Assembly: GCA_902630715.1 (NCBI GenBank)
Contig: CACOVO010000007.1
Coordinates: 1 to 59,376, forward strand
From: an uncultured SAR86 cluster bacterium
Lineage (GTDB): Bacteria; Pseudomonadota; Gammaproteobacteria; Magnimaribacterales; Magnimaribacteraceae
DNA: 59,376 bases
Direction: 5' to 3'
Shown here: positions 37,031-46,912 of the stretch, in pieces
Layout: every line of letters begins with the position of its first letter
Position numbering within the stretch: position 1 is the first letter of the stretch
The notes under the pieces: model-generated
Databases searched by the model: none
What the model was told of the DNA's origin: nothing
Seen by the model: only the letters and a program-made list of their open reading frames with translations
Translations under genes and position numbers: made by a program

Positions 37031-37686
37031 AAGTAATACTATTATTCATTCTTTGTTTGTTGTTAAGTTGCTCAGGCACAAATATCAATGAATCGGATAA
37101 TGTTATATTTGAAGATACAAAAGCATCAATATCAAGTAATCCTTACTTAAAATCTGAAATAAAAGATCTACTTGCTAAAAATATTTACATTGATGATAAA
37201 TTCTTTTCAGAATCATGGATTTCATCGATAAAAACAACCAAATCCTTTAATAAAAATTTCATAGTCGAAGTCGAGGAACATCAGCCAGTTGCATCCCTGG
37301 GGAAGGGTAAATTCTTTACGCAAGATGGAAAAATAATTTTTCCGAAAGATAGAAATAAACAGTTAGATTTGATTTCAATTACTGGAGATGATCTAAAGAT
37401 TCTAAATCTTTTAAATCAAGCATCATCGCTGCAAACTGTTTTAAATTCGAAAGGATGTGTTTTGACTAGCTTTGCAGATGAGGGATCGGGCATCTTAGAG
37501 GCGACTGACAGTAATGGAGTTAAATACAGGTTTAATGAAGAGAATTTCCGGGTTCAGCTCGAGCGTCTCGAGGAATTTATATTGTTCGAGCTGAACTCAG
37601 GAAGTAATGATCATATCAGATATATCGATTTGAGGTATAAAAATGCTATTGCCGTTGGGCGAGAGAAAATGGAGAAATCAATATGA
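37027..37686 (+). CDS. ftsQ: FtsQ-like division protein with lipoprotein-type signal
   Basis: FtsQ bridges early (FtsA/Z) and late (FtsL/B/W/I) division proteins. Identity rests on position before ftsA, a beta-domain stretch with IVEVEEHQPVASLGKGKFF (about 78-96) and the C-terminal HIRYIDLRYKNAIAVG, the FtsQ signature. It is short (219 residues; E. coli 276). The N-terminus is unusual: there is almost no cytoplasmic tail and a hydrophobic run ends in LLSC with Cys15 followed by Ser, a lipobox-like pattern. The start is firm, since AAGGAG lies 9 bases upstream of ATG 37027. The POTRA domain is diverged. It overlaps ftsA by ATGA. Confidence 0.82.
   Translation: MKVILLFILCLLLSCSGTNINESDNVIFEDTKASISSNPYLKSEIKDLLAKNIYIDDKFFSESWISSIKTTKSFNKNFIVEVEEHQPVASLGKGKFFTQDGKIIFPKDRNKQLDLISITGDDLKILNLLNQASSLQTVLNSKGCVLTSFADEGSGILEATDSNGVKYRFNEENFRVQLERLEEFILFELNSGSNDHIRYIDLRYKNAIAVGREKMEKSI
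37550..37598 (+). repeat. Long inverted repeat / RNA hairpin inside ftsQ
   Basis: GTTCAGCTCGA (37552-37562) is the exact reverse complement of TCGAGCTGAAC (37586-37596), separated by 23 bases. Allowing G-U pairs, the stem extends on both sides to about 16 pairs (37550-37565 with 37583-37598), leaving a 17-base loop. It lies about 85 bases before the ftsA start. It could be an RNA processing or ribosome-queueing element, or a coding coincidence. Confidence 0.6.
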
Positions 37687-38909
37687 GTAATGTGAGCAGG
37701 AATGAAATGTTAGTTGGTGTTGATATAGGAACTTCAAAAGTTGTTGCAATCGTTGCTGAGGCAAGAGGGGAGCAACTTGAAATTATTGGCCTAGGGACAC
37801 ATTCTTCTAAAGGTTTGAAGAACGGGGTTGTAGTTGATATCGAGTCTACAACCTTTGCTATTAAAAAATCTATAGAGGAGGCAGAATCTATGGCTGGCTG
37901 TCACATAGGTTCATGTTACGTAGGAATTTCTGGTAGTCACATTAGGGGTCTTAATTCCGAGGGTGTAGTCCCCATTAAAGACGGTGAGGTCAAGTTTTCT
38001 GATGTAGACAGAGTAATAGAGACCGCTCAAGCAATGGCTATTCCCGCAGATCAAAGACTCCTTCATGTTCTTCCTAGAGATTATATTATTGATAAGCAAG
38101 ACGGAATCAAAGAACCTTTAGGCATGGCTGGCTCAAGATTAGAGGCAAAAGTTCATCTTGTGACATGTAGTGAAAACTCATCTCAAAATATTCATAAATG
38201 CATTAATGCCTCAGGTCTAGATGTAGAGGCATTTGTTTTAGAGCAGCTAGCTTCAAGCTACTCGGTTTTAACAGAGGATGAAAGAAATTTAGGTGTTTGC
38301 CTAATAGACATAGGTGGTGGAACAACAGATATAGCTGTTTTTGTAAATGGTTCTATTTGTTTTACTGATGTGATTCCTATCGCAGGAGATCATGTCACAA
38401 ATGATATTGCACAAGCTTTAAGGACACCGCCCACTCAAGCTGAAACAATTAAACAAAGATATGGATGTGCAGTGAGCTCAATGACAAGACCAGAAGAAGT
38501 AATGATGGTTCCAGGAATGGGTGGAAGAGAAGAAAGAGAGCTTTCAAGACAGTCCCTAGCAGATGTGCTAGAAAGACGGTACGTTGAAATATTCAGTATG
38601 GCACAACAGAAACTTAGTATGAGCGGATTTGATGAAGTTATTCCAGCGGGCATAGTTCTTACAGGAGGTGCATCGAAGATTGAAGGAGCTCCAGAATTGG
38701 CCGAGGAAATATTTCATTCTCCAGTTCGTATGGGGTCTCCCCATTCCATTGAAGGATTTGCTGAAATCATCAATAACCCAATCTACGCAACATCAGTAGG
38801 TCTTCTACTATACGGACAAAAGCAGATGCAAGAGGATCATCTAAATTACATTCATAGAGATAAAAATATCCTTAATAGGATATCAAGATGGTTTGGTGGG
38901 AATCTTTAA
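37683..38909 (+). CDS. ftsA: Cell division protein FtsA
   Basis: FtsA is the actin-like membrane tether of the Z ring. The 408 residues include the phosphate-1 loop VGVDIGTSKVVAIVAEARGE (11-30), LGVCLIDIGGGTTDIAVF (phosphate 2), the GIVLTGGASKIEG adenosine motif and the C-terminal amphipathic helix KNILNRISRWFGGNL that binds membrane. Its start overlaps the ftsQ stop and ftsZ follows after 23 bases, the standard ftsQ-ftsA-ftsZ block, here displaced within the dcw cluster. Confidence 0.97.
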   Translation: MSNVSRNEMLVGVDIGTSKVVAIVAEARGEQLEIIGLGTHSSKGLKNGVVVDIESTTFAIKKSIEEAESMAGCHIGSCYVGISGSHIRGLNSEGVVPIKDGEVKFSDVDRVIETAQAMAIPADQRLLHVLPRDYIIDKQDGIKEPLGMAGSRLEAKVHLVTCSENSSQNIHKCINASGLDVEAFVLEQLASSYSVLTEDERNLGVCLIDIGGGTTDIAVFVNGSICFTDVIPIAGDHVTNDIAQALRTPPTQAETIKQRYGCAVSSMTRPEEVMMVPGMGGREERELSRQSLADVLERRYVEIFSMAQQKLSMSGFDEVIPAGIVLTGGASKIEGAPELAEEIFHSPVRMGSPHSIEGFAEIINNPIYATSVGLLLYGQKQMQEDHLNYIHRDKNILNRISRWFGGNL

Positions 38910-38932
38910 TTAATTAGAAAGAGAGGCTAGTT

Positions 38933-40078
38933 ATGAGTGATTGGAAAATGATAGAGGAAGTCAAAGAAAACGCATCAATTAAGGTTATAGGAGTTGGTGG
39001 TGGTGGAGGTAATGCTGTGCAGCACATGGTAGATTCGGGAATAAAAGGAGCAGAATTTATTTCAGTTAATACTGATAAACAAGCGCTTGATAAGAATGAT
39101 GCCGGCACTAAATTAATTTTAGGTAAAGAGATTACTGATGGGTTAGGTGCTGGTGCGAATCCTTCTATTGGAAGGGAGGCAGCCCTTGAAGATAGAGATA
39201 AGTTGAGAGAAATGTTGAAGGGCACAGACATGGTTTTCGTCACTGCAGGAATGGGAGGCGGAACTGGTACGGGCGCAGCACCTATTGTTGCACAAGTTGC
39301 GAAAGAGTTAGGCATATTAACGGTCGCTGTAGTAACTAAACCGTTCGAACTTGAAGGAGCAAAAAGAATGAAAATTGCTCAAGAAGGAATCAAAGAACTT
39401 GTTGAGGAAGTTGATTCCTTGATAACAATTCCTAATCAGAAGCTACTTGAAGTACTTGGCAAGGACTGCAGTATGTTGGAAGCTTTTAAGCAGGCTAATG
39501 ATGTACTCGGTGGAGCTGTAAGAGGTATTTCAGATATTATAATAAGACCTGGACTCATAAATGTTGACTTCGCGGATGTAAAAACAGTCATGTCTGAAAA
39601 GGGAACTGCAATGATGGGGACTGGAACTTCAACTGGTCCTGACAGAGCTAGGATCGCTGCGGAGCAGGCCATTGCTAGTAAACTTCTAGAGGATATCAGC
39701 TTAAAAGATGCTAAAGGTGTTCTTGTAAATATAACTGCTGGTCCAGACTTATCTTTGGGCGAAATAGAATCAGTTGGTGATTGTATTAATGATTTTGCTT
39801 CTCCTGAAGCAATAATAGTTACAGGTACCGTATTAGATGAATCAGCTACCAATGATCTAACTGTAACGGTAATTGCAACAGGACTTAACTCCTCTGTTCA
39901 AACTGTATCTAACACAACTCAAAATGTTAGAGTTACAACTGAAAGAAAACCTTTGCCATTGAGCGATGCTGCGAAACAACTATTGGAAAATCCTCCTTCC
40001 GTAGAGAAAGTTACCAAAAAGACAGAGGATGAAGAGTATTTAGACATTCCTTCTTTTGTTAGAACCCAACTTGATTAG
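38933..40078 (+). CDS. ftsZ: Cell division GTPase FtsZ
   Basis: FtsZ is the tubulin homologue that forms the division ring. The 381-residue protein has the GTP-binding [13 protein letters not shown] (20-32), the tubulin signature GGGTGTG (108-114), the T7 loop with [11 protein letters not shown] and a C-terminal tail [11 protein letters not shown] that binds FtsA and ZipA. A ribosome binding site (GAGAGG) precedes the ATG. In the usual order ftsZ ends the cluster before lpxC; here ftsI follows after 10 bases. Confidence 0.98.
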   Translation: MSDWKMIEEVKENASIKVIGVGGGGGNAVQHMVDSGIKGAEFISVNTDKQALDKNDAGTKLILGKEITDGLGAGANPSIGREAALEDRDKLREMLKGTDMVFVTAGMGGGTGTGAAPIVAQVAKELGILTVAVVTKPFELEGAKRMKIAQEGIKELVEEVDSLITIPNQKLLEVLGKDCSMLEAFKQANDVLGGAVRGISDIIIRPGLINVDFADVKTVMSEKGTAMMGTGTSTGPDRARIAAEQAIASKLLEDISLKDAKGVLVNITAGPDLSLGEIESVGDCINDFASPEAIIVTGTVLDESATNDLTVTVIATGLNSSVQTVSNTTQNVRVTTERKPLPLSDAAKQLLENPPSVEKVTKKTEDEEYLDIPSFVRTQLD

Positions 40079-40088
40079 TTAGAGGGTA

Positions 40089-41738
40089 ATGGCTAGCAAG
40101 ATTCTCTACTCTTCGGGAAGAATTATTTCTATCCAATTAATATTGCTCTTTGGTTTCCTTGCCTTGATAGGAAGATTGATTTATCTACAAATATATCAAG
40201 ATATATTTTTAGATGATCAAGTCTTTAATAGATTGGATTCGCAGTATTCCTTATTAGCACCTAGAGGAAAAATACTTGATAGAAATGATCGAGTTTTGGC
40301 CATGGACGTCAAAGGTTACAGTGTAGGAATAGATCTCGCAAAATTCAATTACCACAAGGACTCTATTTTTTTTCTAGCAAAGATCTTAGATAAAGATCCT
40401 AATGATTTAATGAGTAGGCTAAGAAATAAGTCCTCGGGTTACAAAGAAATAAAAAGAAATATCAACTACGCTACTAAAGAAGCACTTCAAGAGAAGAGGA
40501 TTAAGGGCGTCTATTTCAGAGAAAACTTAAGAAGGAGTTACCCGGAAAAAGATATTAGTTCTCATATTGTTGGATTAACAGATACAGACAGGAAAGGTAT
40601 CCAGGGAGTTGAACTTGTTTTTCATAATGAACTTCAAGGAGAAAAGGGTAGCTTCGTGGGCATCAAGGGATCTAAGAATACAAAACTCGAGGGAAATAGG
40701 ATCGAAGCAATTCCCGGAGAAGATATCAAGTTAACAGTTGACTTGAATATTCAATCTATTGCTTATCATGAGCTAAATAAACAAATAAAGGAAACCAATG
40801 CAGCGGCCGGATCAATAGTAGTTATCGAGCCAAAATCAGGAGATATACTAAGCTTAGTCAATTATCCTTCATTCGATCCCTCAGATAGAAGAAACCTTAA
40901 TGATATGGGTAATTTGAGAAACAGAGCTACTATCGATGTTTTTGAACCAGGCTCAGTTATGAAACCTCTTGCAATGTCAGCTATTATCGAATCAGGAAAA
41001 GTAGACATTTCAAAAAAGATAAATACTTCGCCTGGATGGATAGAGTTTGAAGGTTTCAAAACAAGCGATTTCAGAGATTATGGAATTTTGAATCCGTCAC
41101 AAATAATTTCTTTATCAAGTAATGTTGGCATGGTTAAGCTTTGTGAAAAGCAAGACACAAAACATTTAATTAACTATTATAAAAAATTTGGGATTGGAAA
41201 ATATCCAACTTCATTAATGATTCCAGCTAGAGAAGGCCATCTACCTCATGAATCACAATTCACTTTACGCGATAAAGTTAGTTCTTGTTACGGCTACGGA
41301 ATAACTTTATCTGCATTACAAATCGCACAGGCGTATTCAGTTTTCGCAAATGATGGAAATTTTATAGAGTTAAATTTGTTCAAGGATCAATATGTTGGGG
41401 AAATACACAAACATCGCGCCATTGACTCTGAAACCAATAGATTAATTGTAGATATGTTGGTTGAAACAGTAAATTCCTCAAATGGTACTGCTTCTAAAGC
41501 ACGTCTTAAGGATTTTGAGGTTGCAGGTAAAACAGGAACTGCGAAGGAAACTCTTGATGAAGTTAGTTCTTATACAAGCACCTTTGCAGGTTTTGTCCCA
41601 TCTGATAATCCTGAATATTTAGCTGTAATTGTTCTCAGTGGATTAACTGGAGAAGATTACTCTGGAGGGAGAGTTTCAGCCCCAGTATTCTCCAAAATAA
41701 TGAAGCAAATTTTTTTAATGAAGGATTTAGAAATCTGA
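40089..41738 (+). CDS. ftsI: Septal peptidoglycan transpeptidase FtsI (PBP3)
   Basis: FtsI crosslinks septal peptidoglycan together with FtsW. The 549-residue protein has a single N-terminal membrane helix (about 11-33), the pedestal domain with APRGKILDRNDRVLA (57-71) and the transpeptidase motifs SVMK (289-292, nucleophile Ser289), SSN (343-345) and KTG (481-483). AGAGGG lies just before the ATG. It follows ftsZ, not ftsL, and runs straight into murE with no gap. Confidence 0.96.
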   Translation: MASKILYSSGRIISIQLILLFGFLALIGRLIYLQIYQDIFLDDQVFNRLDSQYSLLAPRGKILDRNDRVLAMDVKGYSVGIDLAKFNYHKDSIFFLAKILDKDPNDLMSRLRNKSSGYKEIKRNINYATKEALQEKRIKGVYFRENLRRSYPEKDISSHIVGLTDTDRKGIQGVELVFHNELQGEKGSFVGIKGSKNTKLEGNRIEAIPGEDIKLTVDLNIQSIAYHELNKQIKETNAAAGSIVVIEPKSGDILSLVNYPSFDPSDRRNLNDMGNLRNRATIDVFEPGSVMKPLAMSAIIESGKVDISKKINTSPGWIEFEGFKTSDFRDYGILNPSQIISLSSNVGMVKLCEKQDTKHLINYYKKFGIGKYPTSLMIPAREGHLPHESQFTLRDKVSSCYGYGITLSALQIAQAYSVFANDGNFIELNLFKDQYVGEIHKHRAIDSETNRLIVDMLVETVNSSNGTASKARLKDFEVAGKTGTAKETLDEVSSYTSTFAGFVPSDNPEYLAVIVLSGLTGEDYSGGRVSAPVFSKIMKQIFLMKDLEI

Positions 41739-43175
41739 ATGAAGACCAGAGAATTCTTGAAGGAATCGATCCATCTCAAAAACTTTAGAGATATTGAGAT
41801 TAAGAGCTTACATTTAGACAGCAGAGAAGTTACTAAGGGAGGTTTATTTTTTGCTCTAAAAGGAAAAGAAAGTGACGGGAATAATTTTATTAAATCTGCT
41901 TTAGACCAAGGTGCGTCAATGGTGATTTCAGATACCAGTGATACAGGAATCGAAGATGTGATACATCAAAAGGAGTTAAAAAAAAATATAGGAATTTTTG
42001 CATCTCGATTCTATGGCAACCCAAGTTCGAGGTTGAAGACCATATGCGTCACAGGAACAAATGGAAAAACTACTTGCGTTGAGAGCTTTGCAGCTATGAG
42101 CAACTTATTGAACAGAAAATGTGCTTTCATGAGCACTATAAATTATTCCACTGATGGTATTAATCTTAAAACTTCTCAACTAACCACTCCTGACCCTATA
42201 AGAGTTCAAAAAAATCTAAAGAGCGCGCTTGATGATAATGCAATATATCTTTCTATGGAGGCATCATCTCATGGACTTGATCAAAATAGATTGAATGGAG
42301 TTGATATTGACTATGCAATTCTGACAAGTTTTTCTCATGATCACCTTGATTATCACCTAGATCTGGAAAATTATAAAAGTTCAAAAGAAAAATTATTTCT
42401 GGATTTAAATCCAAAACAAAATGTAATTTGTATAGACAGCTCTTTTGGGAAGGAACTGTACAGCAAAGTTAAAGAAATAAATCCTTACACTTATAGCGTC
42501 TCCATCAAACAAGAAGCGGATTTTCAAGCCTCCTTCGAGAATATAAAAGATGGGTTGAAGGTAACCTTATGTGGCTTAGATCATAAATTTAATTTTGATT
42601 TAACAACAGTCTCTAGATATCTTGCTTCTAATGTGATTTGTTCGATTGCTGTATTAATGCTGGAAAATTTTGACCCTGCTTCAATCAAGTCTCTAACAAG
42701 AAAGATCGATTTTCCTCTCGGCAGGCTTCAAAAAATCGAGAAAGGTAATATTTCAATTTACATTGACTATGCTCATACCCCTGAAGCCTTAAAAAATACT
42801 CTTAAAGAAATAAAAAGATTTCATAATAATGATTTATGGTGTCTTTTTGGTTGTGGAGGCGACAGAGACAAGGAAAAAAGACCTCTCATGGGTGGTGCAG
42901 CAGAAAAATATTCGGATAAAGTGATACTAACTAATGATAATCCTAGAACTGAAGACGAAAACCAAATAATCAAAGATATTCTTTCCGGTATAAATAATAA
43001 AGATAAAACAATAATACAATTTGATAGAAGACGGGCAATTGAAATTGCTTTTTCCGGATTACAAAATAAAAATGGCGGAATTTTATTAATAGCCGGCAAG
43101 GGTCATGAAACACATCAAGAAATTAATGGTCGTTTCTTTGAGTTTAGTGACATAGATATAGTCAAATCTTTGTAA
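41739..43175 (+). CDS. murE: UDP-MurNAc-tripeptide synthetase (meso-DAP adding)
   Basis: MurE adds the third amino acid to UDP-MurNAc-L-Ala-D-Glu. The 478-residue ligase shows the ATP loop TGTNGKTT (105-112), the SMEASSHGLDQ segment, SFSHDHLDYH and DNPR at 400-403. The Arg in DNPR marks meso-diaminopimelate specificity, so this cell should have ordinary gram-negative DAP-type peptidoglycan. It starts on the base after the ftsI stop. Confidence 0.97.
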   Translation: MKTREFLKESIHLKNFRDIEIKSLHLDSREVTKGGLFFALKGKESDGNNFIKSALDQGASMVISDTSDTGIEDVIHQKELKKNIGIFASRFYGNPSSRLKTICVTGTNGKTTCVESFAAMSNLLNRKCAFMSTINYSTDGINLKTSQLTTPDPIRVQKNLKSALDDNAIYLSMEASSHGLDQNRLNGVDIDYAILTSFSHDHLDYHLDLENYKSSKEKLFLDLNPKQNVICIDSSFGKELYSKVKEINPYTYSVSIKQEADFQASFENIKDGLKVTLCGLDHKFNFDLTTVSRYLASNVICSIAVLMLENFDPASIKSLTRKIDFPLGRLQKIEKGNISIYIDYAHTPEALKNTLKEIKRFHNNDLWCLFGCGGDRDKEKRPLMGGAAEKYSDKVILTNDNPRTEDENQIIKDILSGINNKDKTIIQFDRRRAIEIAFSGLQNKNGGILLIAGKGHETHQEINGRFFEFSDIDIVKSL

Positions 43176-43185
43176 ATCAGTAAAC

Positions 43186-44514
43186 ATGAACTTAATTGAC
43201 CTATCAGAAATTTCAAACGGAAAACTTTTCGGCGATTCGCTCGAAGTTAATAGTTTCAGTATAGATACCAGGACAATCCAATCAAATGATGTTTATATTG
43301 CTCTTAGAGGCGAAAACTTTGATGGACATGACTTTGTATTAGATGCAAAAGAAAAGGGAGCTTGCGCAGCTGTCCTCGAAAGACCCACTGAATTAAATAT
43401 CCCCCACCTAATTGTTCACGATACATATAAATTTTTAGAAAAAGTTGCGATACACAACCGAAGAAAATTTAATGGTAAATTAATTGGTATAACAGGAACA
43501 AACGGCAAAACTAGTACGAAGCAAATTGTTGCTAATCTTTTAAACAGAAAGGGACCATGTCATAAAACAATTGGCAACAAGAATAACCAGATAGGTGTCC
43601 CATTCACTTTACTGAATCTTCAACCAAAACATGATTTTTCAGTAGTTGAGATTGGTACGAGCGAGCCTGGGGAAATAGAGATTCTTAGAGAGATGGCGCA
43701 ACCTCATATGTCAGCTATAACTAATGTTTCAATGGGCCATCTTGAGGGATTGAAGGATACAGAGTCCATCGCGAAGGAGAAAGGGAATATACTCAATTTT
43801 AAGAATGATGAAGGTGTGGCCTTTCTGCCAAGAGATTCTGAATTCTATGAATACTGGTTGGAGAATACTAACGCCAGAGAAACATTTAGTTTCGGCTTTC
43901 ATTCTGAGTCAGATTTTAAAGTTTCAAATATCAAAATTGACATTGTGAAGAATAGTACTTGTTTTGATTTAAGCTACGAAAATAAGATAGGGAAATTTTC
44001 TATGAATGGTATCAGTCAATACAATTCACTAAATGCTGCTCTGTCTATTGCTGTAGCTCTAAAATGCGATGTCCCTATGACTGAAATTCGTCAATCTCTG
44101 TTGGAAATTGATTTACCAGAGAGAAGGTTAAACGTTTCTCCAGCGTTAAAAGGATCTATCCTAATTGATGATTCTTACAATTCGAATCCTGCATCGATGA
44201 AGAACGCTCTTGATTCGTTAGAAAATGCAGAGGGCCAAAAGATATGTGTTATGGGATCTATGAAAGAACTTGGATCAAAATCAAAGCAAATTCATAAGGA
44301 TGTATATAATTACGCCAAAAAAAAAGTAGATATGATCTTTTGTATGGGCGATGAGTGGTCAGGATGCAGTGAAGACAAAAATTTCAAAATTTATAAGAAT
44401 CATGAAGAGATATATAAACACTTAATAAATATATTAGATAAAAACACTATAATATTGGTCAAGGGATCACGATCTACCAAAATGGACAAATTAGCCGATA
44501 AACTAAAACCTTAA
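43186..44514 (+). CDS. murF: UDP-MurNAc-pentapeptide synthetase (D-Ala-D-Ala adding)
   Basis: MurF attaches D-Ala-D-Ala, produced by the ddl gene later in this cluster, to the UDP-MurNAc tripeptide. The 442 residues contain the ATP loop [15 protein letters not shown], the NKNNQIGVP segment typical of Mur[11 protein letters not shown] and [15 protein letters not shown]. It ends TAATG, sharing one base with mraY. Confidence 0.96.
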   Translation: MNLIDLSEISNGKLFGDSLEVNSFSIDTRTIQSNDVYIALRGENFDGHDFVLDAKEKGACAAVLERPTELNIPHLIVHDTYKFLEKVAIHNRRKFNGKLIGITGTNGKTSTKQIVANLLNRKGPCHKTIGNKNNQIGVPFTLLNLQPKHDFSVVEIGTSEPGEIEILREMAQPHMSAITNVSMGHLEGLKDTESIAKEKGNILNFKNDEGVAFLPRDSEFYEYWLENTNARETFSFGFHSESDFKVSNIKIDIVKNSTCFDLSYENKIGKFSMNGISQYNSLNAALSIAVALKCDVPMTEIRQSLLEIDLPERRLNVSPALKGSILIDDSYNSNPASMKNALDSLENAEGQKICVMGSMKELGSKSKQIHKDVYNYAKKKVDMIFCMGDEWSGCSEDKNFKIYKNHEEIYKHLINILDKNTIILVKGSRSTKMDKLADKLKP

Positions 44515-45596
44515 TGCTCTTACCTTTATTTGAATATCTATCTGAATTTTTTGGACCGTTTCGTGTCGTAGAATTCTTATCAACAAGAGCAATCTTGGCA
44601 ACATTAACATCACTCTTCTTTTCTTTGATATTAGGACCTAAATTTATCAACAAAATGAAGGATATTCAGGTTGGTCAAGTTGTAAGAGCTGAGGGTCCTG
44701 AAACTCACTTATCAAAACAAGGAACACCTACTATGGGTGGGACTTTAATTTTGAGCTCAATTTTTTTGAGCGTTATCTTATGGGGTGATCTGGAGAATAG
44801 GTATCTTTGGGTAGCCTTTTTAACTGCAATGTCTTTTGGAGTGTTAGGCTGGGTAGATGATCGATTGAAGATTAAACATAAGTCAAGCGATGGTTTATCA
44901 GCTTGGAGCAAAATATTTTGGCAATCATTGATAGCTATCATGGCTTGTTCTTTTCTTTATCTATCACAAGAAAATGTTGCCGAAACTAGCCTAATAGTCC
45001 CCTTTTTTAAGGAAATATCTATTCCCTTAGGTTTAGGTTTTATCCTTCTGTCTTATTTGGTAGTGATCGGAACCAGTAACGCAGTAAATTTGACTGATGG
45101 ATTGGATGGTCTAGCCATTTTGCCGTGTGTTATGGTTGCAGCTGGATTAGGGATTATTGGCTATTTAGCGGGTAATGCGATTTATTCTGATTTTTTAAAC
45201 ATTCCTTATTTGCCTGGAACAGGGGAGATGATTGTTTTTTGCGGAGCGCTTGTTGGATCTGGCATAGGCTTCTTGTGGTTTAATACTTATCCAGCTCAAG
45301 TCTTTATGGGTGATGTTGGTTCATTGTCTCTAGGTGCGGCTCTGGGAATTGTTACAGTTATCATACGGCATGAATATGTATTGTTGGTAATGGGTGGTTT
45401 ATTTGTCATAGAAGCATTATCAGTAATTGTTCAGGTTTCTTCATTCAAACTCACAGGAAAAAGGGTATTCAATATGGCGCCTTTGCATCATCATTATGAA
45501 CTTAAAGGATGGCCTGAACCCAGGGTTATTGTAAGATTTTGGATCATAACCTTTATGCTTGTTTTGCTTGGATTAGCTCTTTTGAGGCTCAGATAA
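44514..45596 (+). CDS. mraY: Phospho-MurNAc-pentapeptide transferase
   Basis: MraY transfers phospho-MurNAc-pentapeptide to undecaprenyl phosphate, making lipid I at the inner membrane. The 360-residue, ten-helix protein is the same length as E. coli's. [30 protein letters not shown] with its catalytic Asp pair, [18 protein letters not shown] and the [17 protein letters not shown] loop are all conserved. Confidence 0.97.
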   Translation: MLLPLFEYLSEFFGPFRVVEFLSTRAILATLTSLFFSLILGPKFINKMKDIQVGQVVRAEGPETHLSKQGTPTMGGTLILSSIFLSVILWGDLENRYLWVAFLTAMSFGVLGWVDDRLKIKHKSSDGLSAWSKIFWQSLIAIMACSFLYLSQENVAETSLIVPFFKEISIPLGLGFILLSYLVVIGTSNAVNLTDGLDGLAILPCVMVAAGLGIIGYLAGNAIYSDFLNIPYLPGTGEMIVFCGALVGSGIGFLWFNTYPAQVFMGDVGSLSLGAALGIVTVIIRHEYVLLVMGGLFVIEALSVIVQVSSFKLTGKRVFNMAPLHHHYELKGWPEPRVIVRFWIITFMLVLLGLALLRLR

Positions 45597-45601
45597 ATTC
45601 C

Positions 45602-46912
45602 GTGCAAAAGAAAATACCATTGGTTGTCGGATTTGGTATAACAGGAAAATCCCTAATTAATCACCTTTCAAAGTCTCATAAAGAGTTATACCTCATTGAA
45701 GATTCGGCAGATAACTTTGATTTCGGTAAATCATTGAATGACAAACTAAATCTTATAGTTAACCCCGTTATTGATGAGAAACTTTTTAACAAGGTATCTG
45801 AAATTTATTCAAGCCCTGGTATACCCGAAGATCATATAGTTTTAAGCATGGCTAATGAAAACAAAATAAATGTTTTGTCTGACATAGAAATATTCTTGAA
45901 GAAAACTCAATGTGTAAAGATCTTAGTAACAGGCACCAATGGAAAAACATCAACGTGTTTAATTTTAAAAACTCTTCTTCAATCTCTTTTCCCTAATTTA
46001 AATATAGAAGCTTTGGGGAATATTGGCTTCCCTGTTCTTGACTACATGGATAAAAATCTGGATATCGCAATAATTGAAATTTCTAGCTTTCAATTAAAAC
46101 TCATAAAAGAAATTGAATATGATTTTGGCATTTTGCTAAATATCGCAGAGGATCACTTGGACCGACATGCAAATTTTGAGGAATATAAAGAATTGAAATA
46201 CTCTGTATTGAAAAATGCTGTTTACGGGGTTTCTTTTGAATCTAAAAATCCATTTAAGAATGATCATAGAAACTTCAAAGATAAACAGTTAAGTTCAGAT
46301 ATATTAGAAATGCCTTGCTTTAGGTATTGGCCATCACACGATTTAGAAAATTTGAAAGCCGCCTTAGAGGTCGTGAGCATATATTGTGAGAAATATTCTG
46401 ACTTTTCTTTCCTAGAAGTTGAATTGAAATCCTTTTTAGAAAAAGCATTTTCAGATTTTAATAGGCCATCTCATAGGTTCGAGCTATTGGAAAAGATTAA
46501 CGGAATCAATTTCATAAATGATTCAAAGGCGACTAATTTGAGTTCGATGTTAATGGCTATTGATGCCACATCAAGTATTTCAAAAGAGGGTAACATCTAT
46601 TTGGTATGTGGTGGAGATTTGAAAAACCAGAATCTGACGACGATCGATCTTGACCCATTAAGAAAAGTAAATAAGGCAATAATTTATGGAAAAGACAAGC
46701 ATAAAATGAGTCAATCATTTGCCAGTTATACAGATTCTTTGACGGCCGACGACCTAATACAAGCTACAAAGCTCGCTATAGAGCACTCGAGTTGCGAGGA
46801 TTATGTGTTACTTTCTCCAGCATGCTCAAGCTTAGATATGTTTAAAGACTATGCAGAGAGAGGAGACATTTTTAAAAATTATGTAAGAAACTTAAAAAGC
46901 AATGAATCTTAA
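45602..46912 (+). CDS. murD: UDP-MurNAc-L-Ala-D-Glu ligase
   Basis: MurD adds D-glutamate to UDP-MurNAc-L-alanine. From the GTG at 45602 the protein has 436 residues, near E. coli's 438, and opens directly into the nucleotide-binding strand IPLVVGFGITGKSLI. Longer in-frame starts lie inside mraY and would add residues with no family counterpart. The ATP loop [10 protein letters not shown], the NIAEDHLDRH segment, NDSKATNLSS and LLSPACSSLDMFKDYAERG are diagnostic. It overlaps ftsW by 11 bases. Confidence 0.95.
   Translation: MQKKIPLVVGFGITGKSLINHLSKSHKELYLIEDSADNFDFGKSLNDKLNLIVNPVIDEKLFNKVSEIYSSPGIPEDHIVLSMANENKINVLSDIEIFLKKTQCVKILVTGTNGKTSTCLILKTLLQSLFPNLNIEALGNIGFPVLDYMDKNLDIAIIEISSFQLKLIKEIEYDFGILLNIAEDHLDRHANFEEYKELKYSVLKNAVYGVSFESKNPFKNDHRNFKDKQLSSDILEMPCFRYWPSHDLENLKAALEVVSIYCEKYSDFSFLEVELKSFLEKAFSDFNRPSHRFELLEKINGINFINDSKATNLSSMLMAIDATSSISKEGNIYLVCGGDLKNQNLTTIDLDPLRKVNKAIIYGKDKHKMSQSFASYTDSLTADDLIQATKLAIEHSSCEDYVLLSPACSSLDMFKDYAERGDIFKNYVRNLKSNES

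Noticed and set aside
38914-39315. Long minus-strand frame opposite ftsZ
   Set aside because: Low-complexity Ala/Pro/Ser translation typical of an antisense shadow of the Gly-rich ftsZ sequence.
45539-45601. Longer murD reading frame beginning inside mraY (TTG 45539)
   Set aside because: The added 21 residues have no counterpart in MurD and lie wholly within mraY; GTG 45602 gives the family length and N-terminus.
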